A stretch of 64,000 nt of DNA from Streptomyces iconiensis (GCF_028657195.3 NZ_JANCPR020000004.1:244840-308839), one strand, 5' to 3'. Positions 1 through 7,842 are shown, counted from the first letter of the stretch. Translations and numbers: made by a program. The notes: generated by a model from the letters alone, not told the origin.

Positions 1-43
1 CGGCCCCATGAGGGACCGCTACTTCCGCTCCTGGCACCACTGA
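1..43 (+). CDS. C-terminus of a probable lasso-peptide precursor (partial)
   Basis: An open frame entering from the left edge ends at the TGA at 41-43 and reads GPMRDRYFRSWHH. It lies 21 bases before a gene whose product is a lasso cyclase, which is where actinobacterial lasso precursors normally sit. Lasso cores begin with a free N-terminus, usually Gly, and close a ring on an Asp or Glu at position 7-9. If the Asp seen here is the ring acceptor at position 7, 8 or 9, the core starts two to four residues left of the visible Gly and the tail is RYFRSWHH. The leader and ring start lie outside the window, so the precursor call rests on position and composition only. Confidence 0.5.
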   Translation, partial: GPMRDRYFRSWHH

Positions 44-64
44 GCTGTCAGCGAGGTAGCGGGC

Positions 65-1999
65 GTGGAGTGGTTCGCCGTTCTCCCGGACGGTGAGGCG
101 TCTTCCGCGGCGGCCGGCGCGCTGCGCCCGCTCGCCTCACGGATGATCGAGCACGCCTCAGGACGGCCGTGGATCGTGGGCGACTGGCCGGATGAGGCGG
201 TCGGGACCGTGAGCGCGGGCGGGGCCCGCCTGGTGGTGGTCGGCGAGTGGTCGGCCGCCACCTCCGTGCTGCGGCGGCGCCTGGCCGAGGTGGAGTCGGT
301 GGAGCAGGCAGGCGCTCTGGGGGAGCAGGTGCCGGGCTGTTTCCACCTGGTGGCCTCCGTGGGGGGACAGGTGAGGGTGCAGGGCACCCTGGCAGCCGTG
401 CGCCGGGTGTTCTCCGCGCGGGTGGCGGGCGTGCACGTGGCGTGCGACCGCGCGGACGTACTGGCGCGGCTGACGGGGGCTTCCTGGGACCCGGAGTGGC
501 TGGCGCTGCGGCTCACAGGACTGGCGATGCCGTTCCCCTTCCACGAGACCTCGCCGTGGCGGGGCGTACGCGCTGTGCCGTCGGACTGCTGGCTCCGGCT
601 GGGGAGCGAAGGGCGGGCGGAGGAGAAGCGAAGGTGGCACGCGCCCGAGCCGGAACTGCCGCTCGCCGAGGGGGCTTTGCGGGTGCGGGAGGCGCTGACG
701 GCGGCGGTCGCGGTCCGTACGACGGGCGGGGGCACGGTCAGCACGGACCTGTCGGGTGGCATGGACTCCACCAGCCTGGCCTTTCTGGCCGCTCGCGGAT
801 CGGCCGATGTGGTGACGTACCGCATGGCGGAGGCCGACGCGGGAAACGACGACGCTGACTTCGCCGAGCTGGCAGCTTCCCGGCTGCCACGGTGCCGGCA
901 CCTCGTCGTGCCGGCGGACGAGAGCCCGGGAGTGTTCGGCGGGCTGGGCCCTGCGGAGGCCCGGAACGGCGCGTACGGGGAAGAGCCGTTCGGCTGGGTG
1001 CTCAATCAGGCACGGCTGGAATACGAGGTCCGCAACCTGGCCCGGACCGGTACGCGGGTGCATCTGGGCGGTCATGGCGGGGACGAGGTGTTCCGGCCCG
1101 GCGGCCACGCCCATCTGCACGATCTCGTCCGCAGGCGGCCGGGTGCGGGGCTGCGTGCCGTGCGGGACCACAGGATCATGTCCGGCTGTTCATGGCCGGC
1201 GGTATGGCGGGCGCTGGGGGACCGGCGTAGTCCGGCGCGGGAACTGGCCGTACGCGCAGCCGAGTTGACGTCTGCGCCGGCGCGGCGCGGTTTCGATGTG
1301 GGATGGAGCTGGCCGCTGGAGATGCCTCCGTGGGCGAGCCCCGAGGCGGTCCAGGCAGCCAGGACGCTGCTCAGGCGAAGCGCCGCCGAGGCGCCGGAAC
1401 CGCTCGCTCCGTGGCGGGAGCAGCACAGTGTGCTGGTGATGGCCCGGTGCTCAGGCGGCGTGCTCGGGCAGGCCGGGCGGCTGTCGGCCCGGACGGCAGG
1501 CGTGCGCCTGGCCGCGCCGTTCCTCGACGACCAGGTCCTGGAGGCGGCCCTTGCGGTACGGCCGGAGGAGCGGAACCACCCCGGCCGGTACAAACCCCTG
1601 CTGGCCGAGGCGATGGACGGCATCCTTCCCCGGCGGATCGCGCGCCGTACGACCAAGGGCGAATTCAGCGCGGACTTCCATCACGGCCTGTGCCGGTACC
1701 GCGCCGACCTGCTCGACCTGTTCGCGGACTCGCGCCTGGCCCGGCACGGCCTGGTCGACGCCGAGGCGCTGCGGCAGACCCTGCTGACCCCGCACCCCGA
1801 TGTGGCCGCCTCAGCACCGCTGGACGGCACGCTCGCCTGCGAAATGTGGCTGCACGCCGTGGAGGCTGCGGCCCCGGACGGCGAACCCGACGAGCCCGCC
1901 GAATCCCGACGCCCAAGGAAGAGCAAGGACAAGCAAGGACGAACAAGAAGAACGAACAAGAAGGACGAACAAGAAGGAGGTGAGGGCAGTGAGTTTTGA
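65..1999 (+). CDS. Lasso-peptide cyclase (asparagine synthetase-like, C protein)
   Basis: This 644-residue protein has an N-terminal amidotransferase-like half and a C-terminal asparagine-synthetase half with the ATP-pyrophosphatase motif SGGMDS near residues 228-233. Lasso C proteins adenylate the ring Asp/Glu side chain so that the core N-terminus can attack it. The N-terminus VEWFAVLPD lacks the Cys2 of true glutaminase domains, as is usual for lasso cyclases and unlike the asparagine synthetase at 30291. The GTG start at 65 follows a GAGG-like site. The last 30 residues are a Lys/Arg/Glu-rich hydrophilic tail encoded by an A-rich tandem repeat and are probably dispensable. The 3' end overlaps the B2 gene by 11 bases. 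Confidence 0.9.
   Translation: MEWFAVLPDGEASSAAAGALRPLASRMIEHASGRPWIVGDWPDEAVGTVSAGGARLVVVGEWSAATSVLRRRLAEVESVEQAGALGEQVPGCFHLVASVGGQVRVQGTLAAVRRVFSARVAGVHVACDRADVLARLTGASWDPEWLALRLTGLAMPFPFHETSPWRGVRAVPSDCWLRLGSEGRAEEKRRWHAPEPELPLAEGALRVREALTAAVAVRTTGGGTVSTDLSGGMDSTSLAFLAARGSADVVTYRMAEADAGNDDADFAELAASRLPRCRHLVVPADESPGVFGGLGPAEARNGAYGEEPFGWVLNQARLEYEVRNLARTGTRVHLGGHGGDEVFRPGGHAHLHDLVRRRPGAGLRAVRDHRIMSGCSWPAVWRALGDRRSPARELAVRAAELTSAPARRGFDVGWSWPLEMPPWASPEAVQAARTLLRRSAAEAPEPLAPWREQHSVLVMARCSGGVLGQAGRLSARTAGVRLAAPFLDDQVLEAALAVRPEERNHPGRYKPLLAEAMDGILPRRIARRTTKGEFSADFHHGLCRYRADLLDLFADSRLARHGLVDAEALRQTLLTPHPDVAASAPLDGTLACEMWLHAVEAAAPDGEPDEPAESRRPRKSKDKQGRTRRTNKKDEQEGGEGSEF
1939..1976 (+). repeat. 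Three 12-bp direct repeats with 13-bp period
   Basis: Three perfect copies of ACGAACAAGAAG start at 1939, 1952 and 1965. They form a purine-rich, low-GC patch at the 3' end of the cyclase gene. They encode the basic tail of the cyclase, and the last copy runs into the AAGGAGG ribosome binding site of the next gene. Confidence 0.9.
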
Positions 2000-2450
2000 C
2001 ACGACGCTGGCCGACCGCCGGCCACTACCCCTACGTCAACGGCCCTCGGCGGCGCTCGCCGCAGTGGCGGCACGGCTGCTCGCCACCCGTTCCCCGCACC
2101 GCATCACCCGCGTACTGACGGCCGTACGCACCGGCGCACGGCCGGCCACCGCCGATGAGGCCCTGGCGGCCCGCGATGCCGTGGTCCGTATCAGCCGGCG
2201 CTGTGCCACCGATTCCGGATGTCTGCCGCGTTCCCTGGCCACCGTGCTGTTGTGCCGGCTGCGCGGCACATGGCCCACCTGGTGCACGGGTGTGCGCACC
2301 CAGCCCTTCAGCGCACACGCGTGGGTCGTCGCCGGCGGACAACCGGTCGGCGAACCCCGGTCCGCGGGGACCTACACCCCCGTTGTCACTGTCCCTCCGG
2401 CAGGCGAGGAGCCCGCGGTGGGCGATGTTCCCCCGGCAGGTGAGCGATGA
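1989..2450 (+). CDS. Lasso-peptide leader peptidase, transglutaminase-like (B2 protein)
   Basis: This 153-residue protein carries the typical lasso B2 signature: CLPRSLA with the nucleophile Cys78, a WCTGVRT-type stretch, and SAHAWV with the catalytic His110. B2 proteins cleave the leader from the precursor, normally guided by an RRE protein (B1) that binds the leader. The GTG start at 1989 was chosen because AAGGAGG lies eight bases upstream; the open frame extends further left only inside the cyclase gene. The stretch after HAWVV reads AGGQPV where many relatives have an acidic residue before the Gly, so the third catalytic residue is not obvious. The stop overlaps the next start as ATGA. 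Confidence 0.85.
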   Translation: MSFDTTLADRRPLPLRQRPSAALAAVAARLLATRSPHRITRVLTAVRTGARPATADEALAARDAVVRISRRCATDSGCLPRSLATVLLCRLRGTWPTWCTGVRTQPFSAHAWVVAGGQPVGEPRSAGTYTPVVTVPPAGEEPAVGDVPPAGER

Positions 2451-3559
2451 CCAGCGAACACACAGCTTCCGCGCCCCTGGACCGCACGGCTCCCGCCACC
2501 CGGCGACCGGCCCCTCGCGCCGACGGCGAAGCGCCGCCGGCACCCGGCGACAGCACCCGGCCGACAGCCGGGGACGACGCACCGGCACCCGGCAGCATCG
2601 AGGCCACCCCACCGGCCGCCGCCATCACCGTCCGTGGCCTGGCCAAGACCTACGGCACGCACAAGGCGGTCGACGGCATCGACCTGACCATCAGCCCCGG
2701 CGAGATCTTCGGCTTTCTTGGGCCCAACGGGGCGGGCAAGACCACCACCATCGCCATGCTGTGTGCCCTGACCCGGCCCAGCGCCGGCCGGGCCACGGTG
2801 GCGGGTGCCGATGTCGTCACCCAGCCCCAACAGGTCCGCCGCCACGTCGGACTGCTGCTGCAACACACCGCCGTCGACGGCGAACTGACGCTCCAGCAGA
2901 ACCTCTACCTCCACGCACGGTTGCACCAGCTCTCCCGCGTACAGGCCCGCAGCCGCACCACCGACGTCCTCACCCTCACCGGACTCGCCGCCCGCCGCGG
3001 CGACAGAGTCCGCACCCTCTCCGGTGGGATGCGCCGCCGCCTGGAGATCGCCCGCTCCCTGCTGCACCAGCCGCGTGTGCTCTTCCTGGACGAGCCCTCC
3101 ACGGGCCTGGACCCGAACGCGCGGGCAGCCATCTGGCGCCATCTGGTCCAACTCCGCAGGCAGACCGGCACCACCTTGTACATCACCACGCACTACCTCG
3201 ACGAGGCCGAGCACTGCGACCGCGCTGCCATCATCGACCACGGCCGCATCGTCGCCGTCGGCACACCGGCCGACCTGAAGGCCGAGATCGGGGACGACCG
3301 TATCCACCTGCGCACCGCCGACAACGCCGCCGCTGTCTCCGTGCTGGCTCAGGAGTGCGGACTCCCGGCGACCGGCGGGCGCGACGGCCTCACCCTGCGC
3401 GTCGCCGACGGCGCCAGGACCGTTCCTCTCGTCTGCGCGGCGCTGGTGGCCCGCGACATCACCGTGCACGAGCTGTCCGTCACCCCGCCCAGCCTGGACG
3501 ACGTGTTCTTCCACCACACCGGCCGCAGCATCGACACCGCCGCCCCGGAACAGCCATGA
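2447..3559 (+). CDS. ABC transporter ATP-binding protein, DrrA type (probable lasso exporter ATPase)
   Basis: This 370-residue ABC ATPase has a Pro/Ala-rich N-terminal extension of about 60 residues. It carries Walker A GPNGAGKTTT, signature LSGGMRRRLEIAR, Walker B LFLDEPSTGLD and the switch His in TTHYLD. The C-terminal domain resembles the DUF4162 part of DrrA-like drug exporters. Such ATPases pair with a separate ABC-2 type permease. None follows; the overlapping ATG at 3556 opens a frame without membrane segments. Four-base overlap with the B2 gene and cluster position suggest export of, or immunity to, the lasso peptide. Whether it works without a partner gene nearby is unclear. Confidence 0.85.
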   Translation: MTSEHTASAPLDRTAPATRRPAPRADGEAPPAPGDSTRPTAGDDAPAPGSIEATPPAAAITVRGLAKTYGTHKAVDGIDLTISPGEIFGFLGPNGAGKTTTIAMLCALTRPSAGRATVAGADVVTQPQQVRRHVGLLLQHTAVDGELTLQQNLYLHARLHQLSRVQARSRTTDVLTLTGLAARRGDRVRTLSGGMRRRLEIARSLLHQPRVLFLDEPSTGLDPNARAAIWRHLVQLRRQTGTTLYITTHYLDEAEHCDRAAIIDHGRIVAVGTPADLKAEIGDDRIHLRTADNAAAVSVLAQECGLPATGGRDGLTLRVADGARTVPLVCAALVARDITVHELSVTPPSLDDVFFHHTGRSIDTAAPEQP

Positions 3560-3662
3560 CCCCCACCGTACGAGGCGGGTCAGGAACTCCCGGACAGGGA
3601 ACACCCTTTCGGGGGACTTCATTTTCTCCTGGCGGCGTCAGTAGTCTCGCAATTCGCGGAGC

Positions 3663-3676
3663 CATGCAATTGCATG
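3663..3676. promoter_or_regulatory. Perfect 14-bp palindrome upstream of DUF397 gene
   Basis: CATGCAATTGCATG is a perfect inverted repeat in an AT-rich pocket about 105 bases before the DUF397 start. Its position between the lasso genes and a regulator pair makes it a candidate operator for the helix-turn-helix protein encoded at 4108. No regulator is proven. Confidence 0.35.
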
Positions 3677-3779
3677 TGGGTCGCGGTTCCCCACACCCCT
3701 TCACGGGAACGGACGTTCATGCCATCGAACACCGCGTGTGCTCCGGAGGGACTGTCAGGGCGAGGAGAAGGAGCGGAAG

Positions 3780-4019
3780 ATGGAGCGATTCGCGAACGGC
3801 GTGCGGGGAGACTCGATTCCGGACGTGGAATGGATGAAGTCCAGCCTGAGCAGCCCTACGGGGAACTGTGTGGAGCTGGCACGGCTGCCGGAGGAAGGTC
3901 TGGTGGCGATGCGGAACTCACGCCATCCCGACGGCCCCGCACTCGTGTACACGCGCGAGGAGATGGTGGCATTCGTCGGTGCCGCCAAGCGGGGTGAGTT
4001 CGACTGCGTGATTGACTGA
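3780..4019 (+). CDS. DUF397 domain protein
   Basis: This 79-residue protein has the standard DUF397 layout: W-x-K-S-S-x-S near residues 18-24, then NCVELA, a variable RNS/HPDGP loop and a C-terminal FVGAAKRGEFD. In actinobacteria these small proteins are commonly paired with Scr1-type helix-turn-helix proteins, as here, and are thought to form a regulator or toxin-antitoxin-like partnership. The ATG at 3780 was preferred over an upstream in-frame ATG at 3738 because it follows an AGGAG-like stretch and gives the family's normal length. Confidence 0.85.
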   Translation: MERFANGVRGDSIPDVEWMKSSLSSPTGNCVELARLPEEGLVAMRNSRHPDGPALVYTREEMVAFVGAAKRGEFDCVID

Positions 4020-4107
4020 AAGGGCACCCGCATTCCCCTTGTCCCGGCGGAAATCACTGCCCATCCTTGAGGGTTGATATTTCTTGTCATCCCGATGAGG
4101 AGGGCGT

Positions 4108-5043
4108 ATGTCCGCCGCGGACGAGGGGTCTGCACGCGCGTCGGAGCGAGGCTCGGTGGTACTCGACCTCCAGGGCCGTACGGAGAACCCGGTGGCCGCG
4201 CAGCGGGTGCTCGGCAGCTACCTGCGTGACCTGCGGCAGCGGCACGGACTGACGATCCGCGAGGTCAAGGAGAGGGGCGCCCTCGCCGCCTCCGTCTCGA
4301 AGATCAGCAGGCTGGAGTGCGGCATCGTGCCCGCCAGCGAGCGCGATGTCTACGACCTGCTCCACTTCTACGGCGTGCGGGATCAGGAGACCCTGGCCGG
4401 CATCCACGACCTGCTGCGGCAGGCACGGGGCAGCGCGTGGTGGCAGCCGTACAAGGACGTCATGCCCGACTGGCTGGTGCGCCTGATCAGCATGGAGGCC
4501 CAGGCGCAGGTCATCCGCACCTACGAGACCCACGCCGTGCCCGGCCTGCTGCAAACCCCCGGATATGCCGCCGCGTTGGTGCGCGCCGGTCTGCCCGAGG
4601 CGAACGAGGACGAGCTGCGCCAGCGTGTGGAGCTGCGGATGCGCCGCCAGGAACTGCTCTGCGCTGCGGACGCTCCCCGCGTCCTGGCCGTACTGGACCA
4701 GAGCGTGCTGATGCGCAGGTTCGGGAGCCCGGACGTGATGCGCGAACAGATGCGGCACCTGCGTGACCTGGCCGACAGGGACGGCGTGAACATCCGTGTG
4801 GTGCGCCTGGACTCGGGCGTCGTCGCACCGCCCTCCGCCTTCACCTACATGACGTTCTCGGCACGCGGGGTCAGCGAGGAGATGGTCTATCTGGAGACGG
4901 TCGGCGGCGCCGAATACCGCACCAAGTCCGGTGAGGTGCGGCACTTCCGCAGAAGCATGGAGCACTTGCAGGGGTACGCCGAGCCCCGCCGCGCGAGCCT
5001 GGACCTGCTGGCAACGGCCGAGAAGCGCTTCTCCGTCTCCTGA
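4108..5043 (+). CDS. Scr1-family helix-turn-helix regulator (XRE plus DUF5753)
   Basis: The protein has 311 residues. Residues about 30-90 form an XRE-type helix-turn-helix (LGSYLRDLRQRHGLTIREVKERG, then SVSKISRLECG). The remainder is the DUF5753 ligand or partner domain, including the YETHAVPGLLQTPGYA stretch. Its partner DUF397 gene lies 88 bases upstream. Such pairs are abundant in Streptomyces and some control morphogenesis or antibiotic production. The ATG at 4108 follows GAGGAGGG. The last codons and stop are duplicated directly downstream (see 5019-5072). Confidence 0.85.
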   Translation: MSAADEGSARASERGSVVLDLQGRTENPVAAQRVLGSYLRDLRQRHGLTIREVKERGALAASVSKISRLECGIVPASERDVYDLLHFYGVRDQETLAGIHDLLRQARGSAWWQPYKDVMPDWLVRLISMEAQAQVIRTYETHAVPGLLQTPGYAAALVRAGLPEANEDELRQRVELRMRRQELLCAADAPRVLAVLDQSVLMRRFGSPDVMREQMRHLRDLADRDGVNIRVVRLDSGVVAPPSAFTYMTFSARGVSEEMVYLETVGGAEYRTKSGEVRHFRRSMEHLQGYAEPRRASLDLLATAEKRFSVS

Positions 5044-5072
5044 CACGAGAAGCGCCTCTCCACCTCCTGACA
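5019..5072 (+). repeat. 27-bp tandem duplication spanning a stop codon
   Basis: Two adjacent 27-bp units (5019-5045 and 5046-5072) match at about 24 positions. The first contains the last codons and TGA of the Scr1-type gene, and the second repeats them after the stop. The first unit includes the palindrome GAGAAGCGCTTCTC. Confidence 0.85.
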
Positions 5073-5100
5073 GACAGCCGGCGCACGTGTCCCCGCCCGA

Positions 5101-5131
5101 GCCAACTCGCCCCCTGCATAAGGGAGTTGGC
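5101..5131. terminator. Hairpin between convergent genes
   Basis: GCCAACTC at 5101-5108 pairs perfectly with GAGTTGGC at 5124-5131 around a 15-base loop. It lies between two convergently transcribed genes, so it could end both transcripts. There is no long T-run, which is common for Streptomyces terminators. Confidence 0.5.
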
Positions 5132-5151
5132 GCGACCGCCTCCGACGGGAG

Positions 5152-5973
5152 TCACCGCACGCGGCCGATTCCCCCGTACTCGATCCACTCATCCGTACGC
5201 TGGCTCCGCGACAGCTCGCTGTCGGGCCGCCAGGTGGACACCTCCACCAGGTGGCCGGGGTCCAGGATGTCCAGCCCCTCGAAGTACCGCTCCACCTCAC
5301 GTGGTTCGCGCACCCGGCCCCAGTTGCCTCCCGTGTTCCGGAGCATCAGCCGGGTCGTCTCCTCCCGGATGTCGGCCCTTTCGCTGACCAGATGGCAGAT
5401 GACGACGAAGCTGCCCGGCGCCAGCCGGGACGCGACGCGCCGCACCAGAGCGCCGGGGTCGTCCTTGTCGGGGATGCAGTGCAGCACCGAGACGAACAGT
5501 GCGGCCGTCGGCTGCTCCGGGTCCAGCAGGCGCCGGGTCTCGGGGTGCTCGAAGATCGCATCGGTCGCGCGCATGTCCGCCTGGATGACGGCGGTCTCGT
5601 CGTTCTCCTCCAGCAGCGTGCGCCCGTGTGCCAGCACGATCGGGTCGTTGTCGACGTAGACCACCCGGGAGGAGCGGTCCACGCGCTGCGCCACCTGGTG
5701 CACGTTGTCCTGGGTCGGCAGGCCCGAACCGTGGTCCAGGAACTGCCGCACGCCCTCTTCCTCAGCCAGCACCCGCACCGCGCGCTGGAGGAAGCGCCGG
5801 TTGTTGACCGCGAGTGCCTGGGTGCTCGGGGCGACGCGGGAGAGCTGTAAGCACGCCTCGGCGTCGACCGGATAGTGGTCCGTACCGCCCAGGTAGTAGT
5901 CGTACATGCGCGCCACACTGGGCGTGGTGACGTCGATGTCCGCCTGGGAAGTGGGTAATTGCCCGCTGTCCAT
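5152..5973 (-). CDS. SAM-dependent methyltransferase, PF04672 (DUF574) type, with two TTA codons
   Basis: This 273-residue protein has the features of the actinobacterial S-adenosylmethionine methyltransferase family PF04672: an N-terminal ARMYDYYLGG motif, QFLDHGSGLPT as SAM-binding motif I, and VYVDNDPIVLAHGR as motif II. Substrates of this family are mostly unknown. Leu codons 6 (5956-5958) and 42 (5848-5850) are both TTA, which is rare in Streptomyces genes and usually marks dependence on the bldA tRNA. Members often sit next to DUF397/Scr1 pairs, as here. Confidence 0.85.
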   Translation of the reverse strand: MDSGQLPTSQADIDVTTPSVARMYDYYLGGTDHYPVDAEACLQLSRVAPSTQALAVNNRRFLQRAVRVLAEEEGVRQFLDHGSGLPTQDNVHQVAQRVDRSSRVVYVDNDPIVLAHGRTLLEENDETAVIQADMRATDAIFEHPETRRLLDPEQPTAALFVSVLHCIPDKDDPGALVRRVASRLAPGSFVVICHLVSERADIREETTRLMLRNTGGNWGRVREPREVERYFEGLDILDPGHLVEVSTWRPDSELSRSQRTDEWIEYGGIGRVR

Positions 5974-6111
5974 CAGGCCCCCCTTGGCTCACTCGGTGAC
6001 CGGTTCTCCGATGCGGCCACCATGCTAGGGAGGGGCAACCCCGGGCTGCCAGCCCACGATTGAGCGCAGCGGGCCCCCTGGGGCGCGTGGGCTCAGCCGT
6101 GCACCGTCGGC

Positions 6112-6585
6112 TCAGCCGAACAGCGGGTTGGCCCGTACGCGCTCCTCGGCGCCCGTCGCCGAGAGGGTGCGCCGGGCCATGCCGAGCCGTGAGGTGACGG
6201 ACGAGGCGTCGATGCCCATCACGTCGGCGGCCTCCTCGACGTCCATGCCGCACAGCCGGCACAGCACCACCGCGTCCGCCGTCCCGTCAGGAAGCCGCGC
6301 GCGCAGGAGACCGGTGGCGCCGTCTCCGCCCGCGGCGCTCAGCTTCGAGGTGAGCAGGTCCCATGCGAGCGCGGCCGGGCTCGGGCTGCGCAGTGCCTCG
6401 GGCCAGCGCACGGCCAGGTCGTCGAAGACGTCCTGCACCAGCGCGGCGACTTCGCTGTCCCGTCCCAGACGTGCGAAGGCATAGCGCAGGTAACGCTCCC
6501 GGTACAGCGCCCGGAAGGCCGTGTACTCGGGACGCGCGCCGTCGTCGCCGGTCGCGATACGGCTCGCTTCGGACGGGCTGCGCAT
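6112..6585 (-). CDS. Small sigma-70-like / ECF-related regulator
   Basis: The product is 157 residues. The N-terminal part resembles sigma region 2 (YTAFRALYRERYLRYAFARLGR) and the C-terminal part resembles a region-4 helix-turn-helix (EEAADVMGIDASSVTSRLGMARRTL). The protein is somewhat short for an ECF sigma factor, and region 2 is poorly conserved, so it may be a sigma-like DNA-binding protein rather than a working sigma factor. The ATG at 6585 was chosen because GGGGAGG precedes it; a longer frame to 6705 lacks this support. Confidence 0.65.
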   Translation of the reverse strand: MRSPSEASRIATGDDGARPEYTAFRALYRERYLRYAFARLGRDSEVAALVQDVFDDLAVRWPEALRSPSPAALAWDLLTSKLSAAGGDGATGLLRARLPDGTADAVVLCRLCGMDVEEAADVMGIDASSVTSRLGMARRTLSATGAEERVRANPLFG

Positions 6586-7246
6586 GGATCCTCCCCTGCG
6601 GCGAGGGTTGCCTGTGGTGTCAGGGCCGGTGTCACGGCTCCGATGGGGGCACGGTCGAGGCGCAGAAGGAGCGGGCCCGACCACCTGCCCGCTTGCGGTT
6701 GTCACCGGCGTGTTCCCGCGCGGAAAGCGCCGCGGAACCTCGCCGTTGTACGGCGCCTGAGCCCTTCTGGGGCCCCTGGGAATGCGAAGGGCTCTCCGTC
6801 CTCCTCTTCGGCAGGAGTTCCCGGGACCGGTGGCGCCGACCCGGTTCTGTTCCTGCCCTCGGAAGCTATCGCCCCAAACGGCTGCGCGCTACGGCGGATG
6901 ACGCCCGTGCAAATCCACTCGCATGCCGGAATCAGCCACGGGTCCCTACGTACCCCTCCGTGCGACCGGCCCCTTACTGGAGTAGTTGAAAGAGAATGCT
7001 CAAACCTCATCAACAACCGGCTGAATTCCGGGCGTTCGGCGAACGATGAGGCTACGTTGCGAACGGCAGCCAGGATGCTTTTCGGGGCGGAAAAGGGCGG
7101 TCACCGTCAACTACGGGCGAGGTGGCGCCACTCGTGTGGGTGCCCTTGGAGTGAGGCGTTCCGTTTGCCTGTAAGTGCATATGCAAAAACGGGTCCCCTA
7201 CGCCGAGGGCATGCCCCGCCGGATGCTCCCGGCACGGTCGCCGGAG
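6586..7246. other. Intergenic region, 661 bp, no gene recognised
   Basis: No frame here has convincing codon bias, and the region is less GC-rich than its surroundings, especially around 6960-7080 and 7165-7190. A perfect 10-bp palindrome TGCATATGCA lies at 7176-7185 with TTTGCC a few bases to its left. The stretch next to 6586 must hold the promoter of the sigma-like gene. The right end is the 3' side of the GNAT gene. No RNA gene or terminator could be named. Confidence 0.5.
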
Positions 7247-7777
7247 TCAGTCCGTGCGGCGGGGGTTGAGGGTGCGTTCCCATCTGGTTTCTCCGTCGTG
7301 GTGCCGCTGCGTGGGGGTGAGCCCTGCCGCGGTGGCAACGGCGGCGGAGGCGTGGTGTCGCGGGTGGATGTGGGCGACCACGCGGTGGATGGGGGCGTGC
7401 TCCAGCCAGGTGACCAGGGCGCGTGCTGCCTCTGTGGCGATGCCGCGTGCTTGCCAGGGGGTGCCGACCACCCAGGCGACCTCGGCCTCGTACCCCTCGA
7501 AGGTCTCGGTGACGGTGGCCTGGACCGTGCCGGTGAGCTGGGCGGAAGCGCGGAGCCGGATGACCCAGTTGCACCACCTGACGGACGGGTGGGGCGAGCC
7601 GGCGACCAGGCGGACGTAGCGGGTACGGAGGGCCTCGGGGGAAGCCGGGGTGCCGCCGGTGAAGGTGTGCAGGTCCGGGTCGTCCAGCACCTCGGCCATG
7701 GCGGAGGCGTGCTCGACGAGCAGGGGGAGGAGGGTCAGCCGGTCGGTGTGCAGGGTTTCGGCCCCGATGGGGATCAC
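7247..7777 (-). CDS. GNAT acetyltransferase, RimJ/RimL-like
   Basis: This 176-residue protein fits the GNAT fold of the acetyltransferase_3 type. It begins LHTDRLTLLPL, and has the beta-4 strand EVAWVVGTPWQARGIATEAARAL, where GTPWQARGIATEA is the acetyl-CoA-binding R/Q-x-x-G-x-G/A motif. It ends with an HPRHHASAAVATAAGL helix, matching the HPDNxASxxVAxxxGF signature. Such enzymes acetylate protein N-termini or small-molecule amines; the substrate is not predictable here. A GTG start at 7777 follows a GGGAGA-like site. It is a single gene with no obvious partners. Confidence 0.8.
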   Translation of the reverse strand: MIPIGAETLHTDRLTLLPLLVEHASAMAEVLDDPDLHTFTGGTPASPEALRTRYVRLVAGSPHPSVRWCNWVIRLRASAQLTGTVQATVTETFEGYEAEVAWVVGTPWQARGIATEAARALVTWLEHAPIHRVVAHIHPRHHASAAVATAAGLTPTQRHHDGETRWERTLNPRRTD

Positions 7778-7842
7778 GCGGTCTCCCGTTCAACAGCCGC
7801 CTGGGCCAAGGGACTTCGACTGTATACCCCGCACCGGTACCG

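Noticed and set aside
3556..3837. Gene for an ABC permease following the ATPase
   Set aside because: The frame has a coupled ATG but no membrane segments and overlaps the DUF397 gene; reported as a possible remnant in the findings only.
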